Assembly (NCBI RefSeq): GCF_012489685.1
Contig: NC_080043.1
Span: 16,486,223-16,550,222, forward strand
DNA length: 64,000 nucleotides
Source of the DNA: Lotus japonicus
Lineage: Eukaryota > Streptophyta > Magnoliopsida > Fabales > Fabaceae
Direction of reading: 5' to 3'
Below, one piece after another: positions 47,501-60,125 of the stretch (the first letter of the stretch is position 1; every line of letters begins with the position of its first letter). A model generated the notes under the pieces. It saw only the letters and a program-made list of their open reading frames with translations. It made no database searches and was not told the DNA's origin. The position numbers and the translations under genes are program-made.

Positions 47501-49878
47501 GCAAGGTATATAGCTCATTGATTCTAATAAGTTGAGAACTCAATTCAAAGTCTCTTATGCTTTTCAGACAAATTCGACAAAATAAAAGTGAATCCTCAAC
47601 TCATCTCCAAAGTTTATGAGGGTCTTTAATCTGTTTTTTGTAGGTCATGTTTGTCTCCTTAATTCTTGATTAAAGACTAATTTGACGGAAAAAGTAACGG
47701 TGACGCACTAAATTGACCTGCAAAAGTAGATTAAGGACTCTTGCTATTTTTTTCAGTTTAAAGTACTACATGAGTATAGGACCATCACAATTAACATGGG
47801 GAACAAATTTGGGGATTCATTCACAAAATTAACTATTAACATATTCATCTGCTAAAGAACATTTATATCATATGTTTATTCTTTGTTTCTGGTTTCAGTG
47901 CATATCCGCTCGCGATAGTTCTGGTTGGAGTTGGTGATGGACCTTGGGAAGACATGAGAAAGTTTGATGACAAGATACCGGCCCGTGATTATGACAATTT
48001 TCAGGTTTGGCAATAATACCTAGCAAATTAAGAGGCATACATGCATTCTTTTCCATCATTTGGTCTATTTGATTTGAAGCATATTTTCCCTTTTGTGCAG
48101 TTTGTTAATTTTACAGACATCATGTCTAAAAACACAAGCCCCTCAGAGAAAGAAACAGCTTTTGCTCTGGCTGCTCTCATGGAGATCCCCTTCCAATATA
48201 AAGCAACCATGGAATTTGGAATACTTGGGTATTTATGATCCTCATCATACATTAGCCTAAGTTTTGTATGCAAAAAAATGAAGGGAGCTATAATATTCTT
48301 TTGATTCATTATTCTGGTCACAACTTTCGTTTAAACAAGGTAGTTTTCTTTTTAAGTGAGAATTTGCTGGATGATGATTAAAATCATATTTGTTACAGTT
48401 TCTTTATCTGTTAAAATCAATTCTCCTGCGTAGAAGCTACTCATATAAGCTTATCTCAGAATTGAATTTGGCTTAGTCATGATTTCAGAACTCGTTTCCA
48501 AACATGCAATAAATTTTCTTCTTCTTCTCTGCCTTTGCATTACAGGCGTGTAACAGGAAGAGCAAAGAGAATAGTACCAAGACCTCCACCTGTTCCTTAT
48601 TCTCGGCCTGCACCACCACCACTACCTCGTGTACCAAGCAACATACCAGCATCTACACCAGAAGAACAAAACCAAGCTGTATGTATAACTTAGAGTGCTT
48701 CAATATATTATATTCTCTATTAGACTGCTTCCTATGTCTGGAAATCCTTCTACAATTGAATTTGATTTTTTGATTACAAGTAAAGAGCAAGTTTTGCCTT
48801 TTCTGTCATCTTTGAAGTTGATTGATGATTTATTCAATAAATATGCAGGCTTGCCCTGTTTGTCTGACCAATGGAAGAGATTTGGCATTTGGATGTGGGC
48901 ACATGGTAAGCTAGCCTCATTTACTCATTGTAAATAATCAAAGAATCCCCAAAGATATAACAGTTTATACTCATATTAGTTCCTGGTAAAAGATTGAATC
49001 CCACATTGATGACCTTAAGTATTTTTAGATCTAAGTATACTCACATCTAGCCTATAACATAACCTTTTGAGCCTGTTTGCTTCCAAACTGATAGGTGGTA
49101 TCATAGTCCAAACACAGCCCAAGGTCCAAAGAAAAAAGAGCGAAAAAATCACATAAAAAAGACAAAAAAAATAGCTCAATAGAAAAATACTACCACTAAT
49201 ATGATAAGTCATGAGCATTTGAAACTCAAGGATAAGACGACGCACCATAGGTCCATCGATGAATTTTGAGGTTCCACTTGAATTTAAATCCTAACAAGAG
49301 CAAGTCTAACAAGAGAGTGTTAGAAGACCAAGTCGCACATCGGTGGACTCAAGAACTAAATCATAGTAAGCCAGAGTGTTTGACCAAAAAAAGAAACTAG
49401 AGTATGGTAAGTTCATAGAATCTTAAGACATTTTCAGACCAACCTCACATCTAGCCCATCAACTCACCCCAATTTAGAGCAATATTTTGGGTCTGTTTTT
49501 CCAAGTTAAATAGTTCCTAAATGTTAAGATTATGTTAAGTCCAATAGGTGTTTTGTAAGTCAAGTTAATATTTACTACATTAAGTATTTTTATTTAATTT
49601 GACTCATGAAATGCACATGTAGAAATTTATTCGACGGACAGAATATTTAGCATAATTTCTATTGTTTAACGACTCTAGAACTAATTAGAGTATCTGCTTA
49701 TTTTTTTTGTCAAAGAGTATTATCTTTTCATTTTTCAATCTCTTGTTGGTTTTTAACTATTTTTAACTTTTAAAATTATTTTGGAACTCAGACTTGCAGA
49801 GACTGTGGATCCAGATTAACTAGTTGTCCCATATGTCGCCAGAGGATCACCAGTCGTCTTAGAGTGTACAGTGGGTGA
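44506..49878 (+). CDS. RGLG-type RING E3 ubiquitin ligase with copine/vWA domain
   Basis: Eleven exons: 44506-44820, 46392-46476, 46636-46776, 46867-46980, 47254-47351, 47426-47505, 47899-48004, 48101-48228, 48546-48678, 48849-48905, 49792-49878. The joins give 447 residues. Gly2 (MGNLFGRN) could be myristoylated, as in known RGLG proteins, which sit at the plasma membrane. A Pro-rich stretch lies near 45-60. The copine/vWA domain spans about 98-350, with a MIDAS-like GIDFTKSNEW at 123. A second Pro-rich linker leads to a C3HC4 RING: C402, C405, C416, H418, C421, C424, C431, C434. RGLG ligases act with E2 enzymes in hormone and drought signalling. Position next to FGT1 suggests RGLG3/RGLG4-type, but this rests on memory of Arabidopsis gene order. 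The first intron is 1.6 kb. Confidence 0.95.
48985..49440. mobile_element. TRIM-like relic in RGLG intron 10
   Basis: Contains AATCCCACATTGATGACC, then GGTGGTATCATAGTCC (a mutated primer site) near 49093, and further on GTGTTAGAAGACCAAGTCGC near 49318 with CACATCGGTGGACT. The order LTR, primer site, interior, LTR start fits a decayed TRIM of another subfamily. Confidence 0.5.
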
Positions 49879-50643
49879 TTGTAGAATGAAAAACTATGCA
49901 CATTACATGGTTTGCATCAAATACTTCTTCTCTTTAGTGTTCATCGTGTTGCTTAAGAGTTTTAGAATTGGACATGGATTTGTTGTAAAAAAGATGGCTT
50001 GTGTAATTTGTTTGAATATTTTAAGAGTGTTGAAAAGTGGAGATGAATTTGTACATGTTTTTATGTATTTGGCTCATGTCATTGATGCGTTTGAAGTTGT
50101 ATATTAGATGGATTTTGAATCGGATTGTAATCGCGGGAAGAACAGTTCATTAATCCATTTATAATGAATTAAAATTGTTTTGAAAAATTCAATCCATCTA
50201 TGTCTTGTTCACAGCCACTCGGTTCACCCACATCCTGGTTGGCCTAAAAGCCTCACAGAACGTGAATGCCAAGCTGGTCGGCTAGGACGATCAAGACAAT
50301 ATCTTCAATCGTCCAAACAACTAGTTAAACAGATGACTAAGTAGTTGGAGTTAATGATGCGAGACCATTAAAACAAGACTAAATACTTTGAAAGCCAGCT
50401 ACATAACAACCTAAGTACCTAATAAAGGTTAGAATTTCTCATTACTATTCAATTTTATCTAATTAAATACAAGTTAGTTAACCATGTAGTTTTTTGAACA
50501 TGTTAACCATGTAGTTAGACATTACTCATTACTGTTATGCTAAACTTTGAGATTCTCTATCTGATCTTAAGCTAACTTGAACATCAAAGTATTTTTGCAG
50601 GTACACCCCCACTGTGGATTCTCAGTGCTTCATCGTGCTTTCT
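49879..50643. other. RGLG 3' region, no further gene
   Basis: T-rich 3' flank of RGLG to about 50170 (a stop-free 78-codon frame here is 3' UTR). A segment to 50643 follows, in which VHPHCGFSVLHRAF-like sequence precedes the TRIM array. No domain was recognised. Confidence 0.5.
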
Positions 50644-51425
50644 ATTAGAAATTGGGAGGCCTATACTCAACCACAAAAGCTAGCTCAAGAGTTAAGGTTT
50701 GCATTATCCTTATAAAGGCTATCTATGCTCTATCTCTAGCCAATGTGGGACTTCTAACACACCCCCTCACGTCCAGGACTGAACAACCTGGAACGTGGGA
50801 TCAACAACAACGGGTGGCCCAATAATGGGAGGTCTCCACAACAAACAACAAATGGATCTAGGATAGGCTCTGATACCATATTAGAAATTTGGAGGCCTAT
50901 ACTCAACCACAAAAGCTAGCTCAAGAGTTAAGGTTTGCACTATCCTTATAAAGGCTATCTATGCTCTATCTCTAGCCAATGTGGGACTTCTAACATACCA
51001 TATTAGAAATTGGGAGGCCTATACTCAACCACAAAAGCTAGCTCAAGAGTTGAGGTTTGCACTACCCTTATAAAGCTTATCTTGGCTCTATCTCTAGCCA
51101 ATGTGGGACTTCTAACACACCCCCTCACGTCCAGGATTGAACAGACTGGAACGTGGGATTAACAACGGGTGGCCCAATAATGGGAGGTCTCCACAACAAA
51201 TGGATCTAGGATAGGCTCTGATACCATATTAGAAATTGGGGGGCCTATACTCAACCACAAAAGCTAGCTCAAGAGTTGAGGTTTGCACTACCCTTATAAA
51301 CACTTGATTGGCCTTATCTCTAGCCAATGTGGGACTTCTAACATAGATAGAGCCAAGATAAGCTTTATAAGGGTAGTGCAAACCTCAACTCTTGAGCTAG
51401 CTTTTGTGGTTGAGTATAGGCCTCT
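50643..51425 (-). mobile_element. TRIM array: four LTRs, two interiors, one inverted partial copy
   Basis: Four near-identical LTRs of about 115 bp lie on the minus strand (about 50643-50758, 50880-50997, 51000-51116, 51226-51343), starting TGTTAGAAGTCCCACATTGG on that strand. Interiors at 50759-50879 and 51117-51225 contain the inverted primer site CTCTGATACCA beside the right-hand LTR and the purine tract ACGTGAGGGGG on the other side. The second and third LTRs touch with only TACCA-like bases between. From 51345 to 51425 a partial LTR follows in the opposite orientation. This suggests two complete TRIMs in tandem plus a rearranged scrap. Confidence 0.88.
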
Positions 51426-51654
51426 GCCTTGTTCACTACCGTGTATGCACCACCACATCTTGGTATGATGTGCATTTCCTCTCACTTTTTGGAAGAACAG
51501 TTGGCACTGTTCGTGGGAATCAAACTAATAACGATGTGGTTAGAATGAGACGCAAGCATCATCTCGACCCAAATAGCAAATGGCTAATCTCAATCTTGTC
51601 TAGGAAAATCTATTAAGTTTGCAATTGATCACAAGAACTAGAAACCAAAAGAAT

Positions 51655-51905
51655 TATCTACTACCCTTTCTGTATTGGGTAAAGGGAGTAGATATTTTGT
51701 ACATTCCTTATTCAAATATTTATAATCAATGATCAAACGTCATTTGCCATTAGATTTCTTCACCAACACTAGATTTTCCAACCAACAAGCATAACAAATC
51801 TCCTTTATGAATTCATCTTTTGCTAGCTTAATTACTTGTTCATTAATTTCCTTTTTACGCTCTAGGCCTATCATATCTTTCTTTTCTTTTGGACGTCTGA
51901 CCTAC
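51655..51905 (-). mobile_element. Ty3/gypsy reverse transcriptase relic
   Basis: The minus strand reads EVIKLAKDEFIKEICYACWL-like sequence, then NLVLVKKSNGK, a stop, then RLIIDYKYLNKECTKYLLPL. These match the start of a gypsy RT (…FIREV.YPEWLANVVVVKK.NGKWR.CVDY..LNK..PKD.FPLP). The Trp codon after GK has become a stop. Confidence 0.82.
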
Positions 51906-51954
51906 ACTTACGACGAATGGCGAGCTTATGGCAAAAAACATTACCCCAAAAAAG

Positions 51955-52165
51955 TAATTTTACAACGCTTATTTTCTACATTTTAAAACGCTTATAAAGC
52001 GTTGTAGCATCCATCACTATAATACTGTCAAACAGTTTTTTAAGAAAGCATTGTAGAATATGAAATATCTACAACCCTTATTTATGAAAAGTGTGGTAGT
52101 ATAAATATATGCTACAACACATATTTTGAAGAAGCGTTGTAGATGTTGTGAAGGAAAATAAATAT
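51955..52165. mobile_element. CACTA-like subterminal repeat cluster
   Basis: At least six copies of a motif close to ACAACGCTTA / AAGCGTTGTAG alternate in orientation (for example 51962, 51985-52006, 52065-52075, 52130-52143). Such clusters sit just inside CACTA ends. No CACTA terminal sequence was found, so only a remnant is inferred. Confidence 0.55.
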
Positions 52166-55100
52166 TATTTTCATTAAAAGTTCCACTAATCTTCTTAAAA
52201 ATCCGGGAAATCAAACTAAAAAATTCACCCATATTCGAGTACATCTATCTTGTGAATTTCCAATTTTAAAATTAACAAGTTCGCCTTCAAGGTGAGAACG
52301 ACCGAGTTCTATTCTCTTATTAATGTCAATCCTTGGATCTAATTCTGCTAGGACCACATTGCATTGGTGTTTCCTAGTTGAAAATTTGTGAGGTCAAATT
52401 ATCGATGAAGGTCGAGCCTCACCTCCCAACATGATTGAACCGAGTTTCGCACCTCGATGTCTGTGACTGTAAATTGTGTGTGGTACCTTGGTGCACGAGG
52501 ACGATTTTGGTGACTTGTTTTACCAAATGGGTCATTTCTTTTGACACTTTTTCTCTGGGTCAATGAAAAATTCTGCAAGCTTGGGCGTCAATGGCTCCAA
52601 TCAACATTGTGAATGCATTGAGCGTCGAAATGCCCCAGAAGATCAGGTCCACCAGAATGTGGTTTATACATTAATCCGCTTCAACGATTCTTTTGGGAGA
52701 TTCGAAGATCAAATCGCTTGCGAGAATGGCCTTTGAACTCCAAATTCTTCGCTTGGAATGGAACTTAGATGAAGAAAATCATGGCATGTTTCCACCATGG
52801 TAACGAGAGTTGACTTACAACGTTCCTGACCGGCAACACTAGTTGTTCTTCCAGATCTGAGAGGAGATATTCTCTGTTCAATCGTGGTGGGAACATTGGT
52901 GTGATGACTAAGGTGCAGTAGCTAGTGATAATCCATGACGGGTGAAGTATCTACAAAAGACATTCTAAAGCTTAAATCAGGATTAACGAACTAGATAAAT
53001 AATTGTGTAAATCAAGAAAAGCAATATTAAAGTAACTATGAATAACACTTAGCTTACAACAAAATCAGTATATATAAAAGTCATAGTAAACAATAGTAGA
53101 TCAGCGTTATACCTTTAGCTAAGCTCTCGTTTAGCTGATATTTGAGATATATGTCAATCTTATTTCAGTGAATTTAACCATCACTCTATCCACTTAGCAA
53201 GCCTTATGCTAGGCTAGTCCATTGGAAAGTGAAAGTCTTGTATTTAATTTGGTTGTTCCGATCGACTAACTTGACTACCACATGACATGATCGTGTAGTT
53301 ATTTTAACGTATCAATGTGATGGTGGATGAAGTGATTTTTTGAGCTAAGAGAAATTTTTTGATCAACCATTTGTATGCAAATATTAATTTTTAACGAATA
53401 AAGTAACAATTACACCTCGCAGGTATATAGGATACCAGGCCACAACCGCTAAATGTTGGTCCTTGTCTATCTATCAAGTATCATCACACTTTTTGTCTTG
53501 AAAGGAAAGAATCCATTACGGCTTACGTTCAAACCTTCAGGTGAAAAAACATGGTCCAAGTTGCCGGCGTGCGTGCCAATCATAAGTTACACATAATAGA
53601 TCTTATCATAAACTTTTTTTTTCCCATTCAACCTCAAGTAAGTATCTCTATCATATGATAAAATCTTCAGAAACCCACATGAAAGCAAGAAGAAAAATCT
53701 GACCAATTTGTCTTTTGTGCACTAACTAATATGGTCACACATCGTGACAACTTTTGGGAATCTATTGCTCCATATCCTTAAATATTAAATATAATACTAT
53801 TAAGCTTAAGAGTATAAGTTATGATTGAAAAAAAAAGAGTAATGTTGACAGCCGAGCCAACAATACAAACATTTTATACACCCCCTATTTTTTCTATCTT
53901 TCGTATTTAATCACATCACAAGACATATAACATCCGTAACTTAATTTAATTTTCTTAACTTTTTTTTTATTCCAAGTGTCTACATTCATTGATATTTATG
54001 CAATATTTTTCATATCATTCATCCAAAGCAATTAGCTAACCACCGCTCTAGACACATATCCATACCCTTTTTTGTTCTCGCATCTTTCATCTCTCTCTAT
54101 ATATATATCACACTATATAGAAAATTCATTTTCTGTTTCCATATCATATATCCAAGCCAACCACCGCTCAAGAGAGTACTCATCACTACACCTTACTCGT
54201 ATTTGCATCACCCTTTTATTATGCTTTCATGCATTTGCGTGCTTTATCATCATCCCAACAACTAAGATCGTGTGAAAGGTTGCATGGCTTTAGGTACCAT
54301 TAGACATCTCTCTCTTTGTGATATCAATAAAAAAAACCCATGTGACATGTGGTAAAGTTATGTGTACATTAACTGGATCAGAATCTTGTGAGATGTTTAG
54401 GATACTGTACTTAGCTAAAATAGCTAGTATTGCTTTATATATCTAGGAGCGTATGGTGTTTACTATTCCATTGGGGGTAATGAATAAGTTTAGAATCTCT
54501 TTATGCAAATCAAAAGATATTCCTCAAAAAAATTCACACATAAGGTTACTGAAATTGTTCTCAACGGAAGAGAATGGAAAATTTATGGAGGACGGAATTT
54601 TAAGACAATAGAAAAGGTCTTTCGGCAAAAGACCCCTATAGAACCCTTTCTATTTTACTATCTCTCAATATAATTGGTTTTACACAACTCAATCCACGTC
54701 ACATTTGAAGTACTAAAACCATAAAGCTAGTTTCAAACTGATAAAAGTAGGCAGTTAACCAATGATTAGAGAGTGGAATAGCCGTTTTACTTGAATGTTA
54801 TCACTTCTCGACCAAAATTGTATGGGCCAAAAGGATTAATTGACCTTAGTTCTTTTCATTTTACCGCCATATATAAACCCTATAAGTTATAGTTTTTCTT
54901 TTACTTTTTTGGGTGCTACAAGCAAGTTGTTTATATGCGTTACTGTATATATGCGTTACTTTAGACCAATATTTCATGCAACTTGTAACACTAATCAAGA
55001 CATGATAATGCAGCTCCTATGAATATATAATTGTCACTAATACCATGTTTTGATTAACCTTATTTTTCTCAAATCAATTTCACTAGCAGTGTACAAGACC

Positions 55101-57055
55101 CAACATTGTACCTTGACCCGTCATGGCCCCAATTCAACTCGCACCTCATCGGGTTTCGTAGGATCTATGGACAAGTTCGAGTTTAAAAAACTGATTTAGT
55201 CATGATATAGGGCAGTGTGAAAGACAAACACAACTCATCTCAACCTACTCTCCTACTAGAAAATGCATCTCATATCATTATATAGGGAAATTTAGAAAAT
55301 TAGTAGAAACAATCTAATATATGTGGAGATTCTTTTACAAGTCATAATAGGATTGTAAGGAAGTGTTTTTACATAGTGAGAAGTATTTATCATATAATTT
55401 TTATATGAGATTTGGAATTATCATTCGACTTGTTTATCAGTATAAACATGATCGCATCATTTTATGGCCCTGTTTTTCCTAAACCCGCACCTCATCGAGT
55501 TACTTTGGTCTAGAGATGAGTTCAAGTTTAAAAATTAGCCCGATCAATATTTAGGGTCAGGTGAATGTCAAACATAACATGTCCGATTAACACCCTGAAT
55601 TCCGCAACCCAAAAATTACTTACAAACCTTCTTTTAAAAATTGATTTACTAAAATGAATTGTATTGTAGATGAATTTCTAACATCATATACATATTAATG
55701 TCCCCACATCCATTGAGTTTGAATGTACTTTCAAAAACTTCTTAAGTGATTTCCAATCATTCATAAATTTGCTCAATGTTGGCAAAACAAAATTTTAGCA
55801 TGGTACTCAGTAGCTATTAGCAAGTACACTATAGTGTGTGAGGGGGGCATCCTGATCCAGTCAAAGTTTTTGTGTTGCAATCATTAAAGTGGTGAGTATG
55901 TCTTTACTCATATGAAAATGATTTTTTAAGGAAAGGACAATAAACAAGGAACAAAGGAAACAGTAAAGAAAAAGTAAGGTTGGATGGAAGGGAAAAAGAA
56001 TTAAAGGGCTTACTATAAAAAGAAAAGAAGACAGTGATTGTATGCCAGATAGATTGGTTCAGATGCTTAGTGGGCCCGTCTTCAAATCAGGAACTGATGT
56101 AATGATAAAAGGGTTCTTTTCCCTTGGGCTAATATTAAAGCCTTAAAGGGAAGGGAATTTACTAATGGACCCACTATATGGCCCAGCAGCATCCCTTCGC
56201 TACACTGTATGACCCACTATATGATGTACTTTCACCTAGAAACATACTACGTACATTTGAGAAATGTAATCACAAAAATGCTTTAGCTCAATTCTTCCAA
56301 CTCGACTAACACATTTTTAGCCGAAGAATGATAGCACTATATGACTAAGTTTTTAACATGAGTTTAATCCTTCCATGATTATTATGTCTAAGACATCAAT
56401 ATGTTCGAGTTAAAATGGTCATAAGACCCAATAACAACTCAGTTAGCTCAAATAAGTAGAAATCAACGCCTTAAACCCGTTATGGATTGCTTGCATCATT
56501 ATTGGATAAATGGCACTTCCTTTTGAGCCCTGCATTTACTATTGAAATTTGATTAACGGTTATAATTGACATTTCATTGCATTACATGTCAAGATAGTGC
56601 TCAATTTCTAGCTTTCCCAAATGGCCACAAGGCCCGATTGCATCGTAACCGGTCCAAAGGTCTTACAACCAATACCAAGTAGGTTGGCCGATGTGACTAA
56701 ATTAAGAAACTTCTTGTCCCAATACTAGCTAAGCGGATGAAGCCAAAAAAATAGGTTATCTATAGTTAATAATCATCTCGGGAGTCTTTCATCAAGGCTT
56801 CTTAGAAGTTAACGATCATTGTGCTTATAAATATGAATTTAATTGTTCATTTACTCAAGTATTACTCATTTAAGTAACTCATTGTTCTTTTTAAACTTTA
56901 AGGGATTTGATATAGATCAGATAACTTGCGTGGCAAAATATCTTTTATAACTACACCCCGTATGATTTCTAGAACAGAGGAGCGCATTGTTTTCTGGGAC
57001 AATACAAATAAAAATTAAATTATGGTATGAACTGCTCGACTTAATTATTTGCACA
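52166..57055. other. Gene-poor repeat-rich DNA
   Basis: No supported gene. The 52240-52960 part is GC-richer and may be decayed retroelement, since frames such as MAPINIVNALSVEMPQK are cut by stops, but no domain is clear. The part from 53000 is AT-rich. A diverged direct repeat lies at 55113-55595. Confidence 0.5.
55113..55595. repeat. Diverged direct repeat pair
   Basis: Segments at about 55122-55240 and 55463-55590 share GCACCTCATCGGGTT/GCACCTCATCGAGTT, AAGTTCGAGTTTAAAAA/AAGTTCAAGTTTAAAAA and a GGCAGTGTGAAAGACAAACA-like end. They look like two old copies of one element about 340 bp apart. The family was not identified. Confidence 0.6.
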
Positions 57056-57316
57056 CTGAAGGAAATGTTTTCCGTGAATGTTATTGATGGGTAAACACCC
57101 TATTTATACAAATACACTGTTGAAGGAAATGTTTTCCGTGAATGTTATTGATCTGAACCTGCTCTGATACCATGAAGGAAATGTTTTCCGTGAATATTAT
57201 TGATGGGTAAACACCCTATTTATACAAATACACTATTGACTATTAATAAAAACTAAACCCTAATTATAGACATAATTACATGAGAATTAATACAAGAATA
57301 TTCTATTCTATCACAC
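57056..57316 (-). mobile_element. Copia-type LTR with duplicated end
   Basis: CTCTGATACCA at 57163-57173 is an inverted tRNA-Met primer site. On its right is an LTR (to about 57316; minus strand starts TGTGTGATAG). On its left is a second, shortened copy of the LTR end (57056-57123, shared GAAGGAAATGTTTTCCGTGAA). The sequence GAAGGAAATGTTTTCCGTGAA occurs three times within 57056-57200. No coding region remains. Confidence 0.7.
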
Positions 57317-58296
57317 ACATCTCAATCATCTACCACTCTCAAAGGAATAATAGGAAAAAAATTAAAATATTGTAATTCTTTCCAGCTTTTGTTGATCAAG
57401 GATGATTAGGATGCTGATTATGATAATAGTTTATTTTAGTCCCCAAAAGACATGTCCAGACCAAACACATTATATCGGTTTTGATTAGAGTGATGAGCAA
57501 GTTGATCATTTTCTCAAATCTTGCTCAAGAGATAATTTTGTCATCTTACTTTTAATTGTATATATATATTAAGAGGTGGTCCTGATAAACTTCCATTGGT
57601 TTGATTAAAACAAGCTTTTTGATTAATAGCGACCATATATGGTATATGGATCCTCTTCCTCCAACATATCCAATTAATCAGATTAAAGATACCGCGTATG
57701 CCACCACATCGTACAAAAGCAAACGAAAATACAAGATTGTCGAGCCATTAACATATTAAAAGCTTGTAGGCAATTATTAAAATAATAAGTGAATGTTCAG
57801 GAAAGAATATTGCAAGAACACTAGAACAGCTTTGTTAATAAATTATTTAACAATGTTGCAGCATGTCATTTCTTGCAACATGCCGGAGATACTTTACTCA
57901 GCCGCTTTAATTTCTTATGCATGAAATTAATTTAATACATCTGCCTCGATTACACACATGACACATGATCATTTAGACATTGTTAATCTTTGATCCTTGT
58001 TCTATATTAGGTTAGGTTCAAAGGGACTTCTAAGGTGAACTAGCTAGCGCCCAAGTCTTGTAGGTGCAAGACTTTTTTTTACCGTTTGATTTATTCATTT
58101 TTTATTAGATGGCTAAGATTGTTTACCTGCAATCGGTTGGAGTGGTTTTTTATTTATTATTATTTACAGATTCACCATTGACAAAACATAAGTAAATAAT
58201 TTGATTCCTTCCTTCGTCAAACCATATATGAGTGACAATTTAGACTTACAACGTCTTGGTGTTGCCGCCTATGAAGCCCAACACATGTAGGGTTCT
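57317..58296. other. No gene recognised
   Basis: AT-rich DNA without a coding frame longer than 60 codons, and without a repeat that I could pair. Confidence 0.55.
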
Positions 58297-58554
58297 TTGT
58301 CGGACGCTTCTACAACAGAAAAACCAAATGTAAGTTGTCGAGCGACGATTTCGAGAAAAAAAGGTTTCCTCTTCCCTGAAAGCGGTGGAGATGGTACTTT
58401 CAACATTAGTAGTGGTTTCGGTGGCAGTGGCGGTGCTTGGAATCGCAATAGATTTGGGGATGGAAATAGTTGGGATGAACCGTCGTTGCCGAACCCTGCG
58501 TTTGATTTAGTGTATCAGGTGCCAATTTCAAATCATCGACCTCGTTGGCATTAA
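58297..58554 (+). pseudogene. Possible gene fragment, Gly-rich, unknown
   Basis: An 85-codon open frame with GFGGSGGAWNRNRFGDGNSW and NPAFDLVYQV, less biased than the surrounding DNA. The composition (Gly/Asn-rich, then an acidic stretch) recalls N-terminal halves of plastid-targeted proteins, but I cannot name a family. No matching exons were found on either side, so a stranded fragment or captured exon is more likely than a gene. Confidence 0.3.
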
Positions 58555-59055
58555 GATGATTCAATGTCATGAGTCATTTCCAACCAACTCCTCAACTCTT
58601 TCTTAGTGTCATGGTAAACCAATAGGATAGACATGAGGCTTTGGATGAGATCGAACAATGGGATCTTTTTTCTTTCATGTTATGATTGTATTCTATGAGG
58701 TAGTTCCACTACAAGCACATGATATTTAAGCACTCATCCACCAATCCACCATATCCTCTGGGCATTTCTTACCGACCTCCACCATCAACTTCACCTGCAC
58801 CACCACCAAAACCATCTATCTACCCCCCATGACCAGACATCATCCCCAACACAAAATCTTCTTCTCAGCCTAAACCTCAGCAGAGTGAACCACAATACTG
58901 TAGATATCAAACAGAAAACATGGAGAATGATTGAGAGACCTAAACCATCAATGCCATCCCCGAAATAGCGGGTGCCTCGCATCAGAGGTTTGGTGGGGCA
59001 AGGTCTATGGAGATTTTGGCTAATGATGGTGAGAGAAAAAGTATGTGTCGAGGGT

Positions 59056-60125
59056 CTTTTTTTGTAAGAAAAATGAATATTAATGGAGGTACTACGGGTA
59101 CGTACCTCAACCCAAAGAATACAATGAGACAAAACTAAGCAAAAACAGAGACTTAAACAACTAGAAAAGGAAGGGGGAGCACTCGAAACAACTCGATTCA
59201 ACCCCTTCACTGATCAGGAAAAAACAAAGTCGAAGCTCCATCATCACATCAAACCACCAAGAAAACACTTTACTAATCCACCACGAAGACCACTTCCCAC
59301 CCTCAAACTCTAAAAACAGAGAGAAAGACTACCTCTCCCAAGAGAAACCAAGCCGGCAAATTAGCAACCCCCGCGAGGCCATAAAGCAGGGTAGCTGGCT
59401 CCACAAAAGCCCACAAACCAAAGATAACTCATATTTACAACAGGGCAGAGGAAGGAACAACATCCTAAACAGTACCTTAGGTTTGAGATCCACTCATACG
59501 TAGAAAACCTGAAGTTTTTTATCTTCACCCTTAGCCAGTTTCAAGCTCTTAATTGTGCAATCTCCATGACTATCTCTACATCCTTCTTCTCATCCTTAAA
59601 AATAATCGTGTTTTTGAGAAGACAAAGTGACCAGGCGATTGCAAGCCACATCGATTGTGTCCCCCTGACGCTGATATAAGGATCCTAACTCAGCACTATG
59701 CTGCAGGAAATGCTGCCAGTAATTTTCTGGTAGGACTGTAGAGACACCTAGCCACTTGTAGAAGGAGCTCCATACTTGATATGAAAAGGGGCATGTAAAG
59801 AGAAGGTGTTCCAGAGATTCCTCCTTGTCAAGACAGAAGACAGACACCAAGGACAATTATGCAGGGATGATTATCCTCTTATCCAGATTTTGTTTCGTTT
59901 GAATTCTCCCCCACAAAACTCGCCAACCAAATAGTACAACCCCTTGCCACAAAATCTTGTACATTGGAATCGGCTCCTCTAAATCCAAACATTGCAAAAG
60001 ATCGTATGCTAACTTCACAGTATAGGTCCCTTCATTATTTGCCTCCCAAATCCATTTATCCTTTCTTTCTTGAACAAGGGGGCTAGTTGCACGAAGTTCA
60101 AGAGCTCCTCCACCATCACTTATTC
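59056..60125 (-). mobile_element. L1-type LINE 3' end with RT zinc-binding domain
   Basis: On the minus strand the region gives ILWQGVVLFGWRVLWGRIQT, a stop, then SLVSVFCLDKEESLEHLLFT and CPFSYQVWSSFYKWLGV. This is the zf-RVT domain at the C-terminus of plant L1-like elements (C..C…EH.LF.CP.S..VW). The 3' non-coding part runs to a T run near 59056, the poly(A) tail on the minus strand. The 5' part is missing. Confidence 0.8.

Noticed and set aside
49871..50107. 78-codon frame after RGLG
   Set aside because: Overlaps the RGLG stop in another frame and is 3' UTR sequence.
54072..54275. 67-codon frame rich in Ser/Ile
   Set aside because: AT-rich chance frame; no domain and no splice partners.
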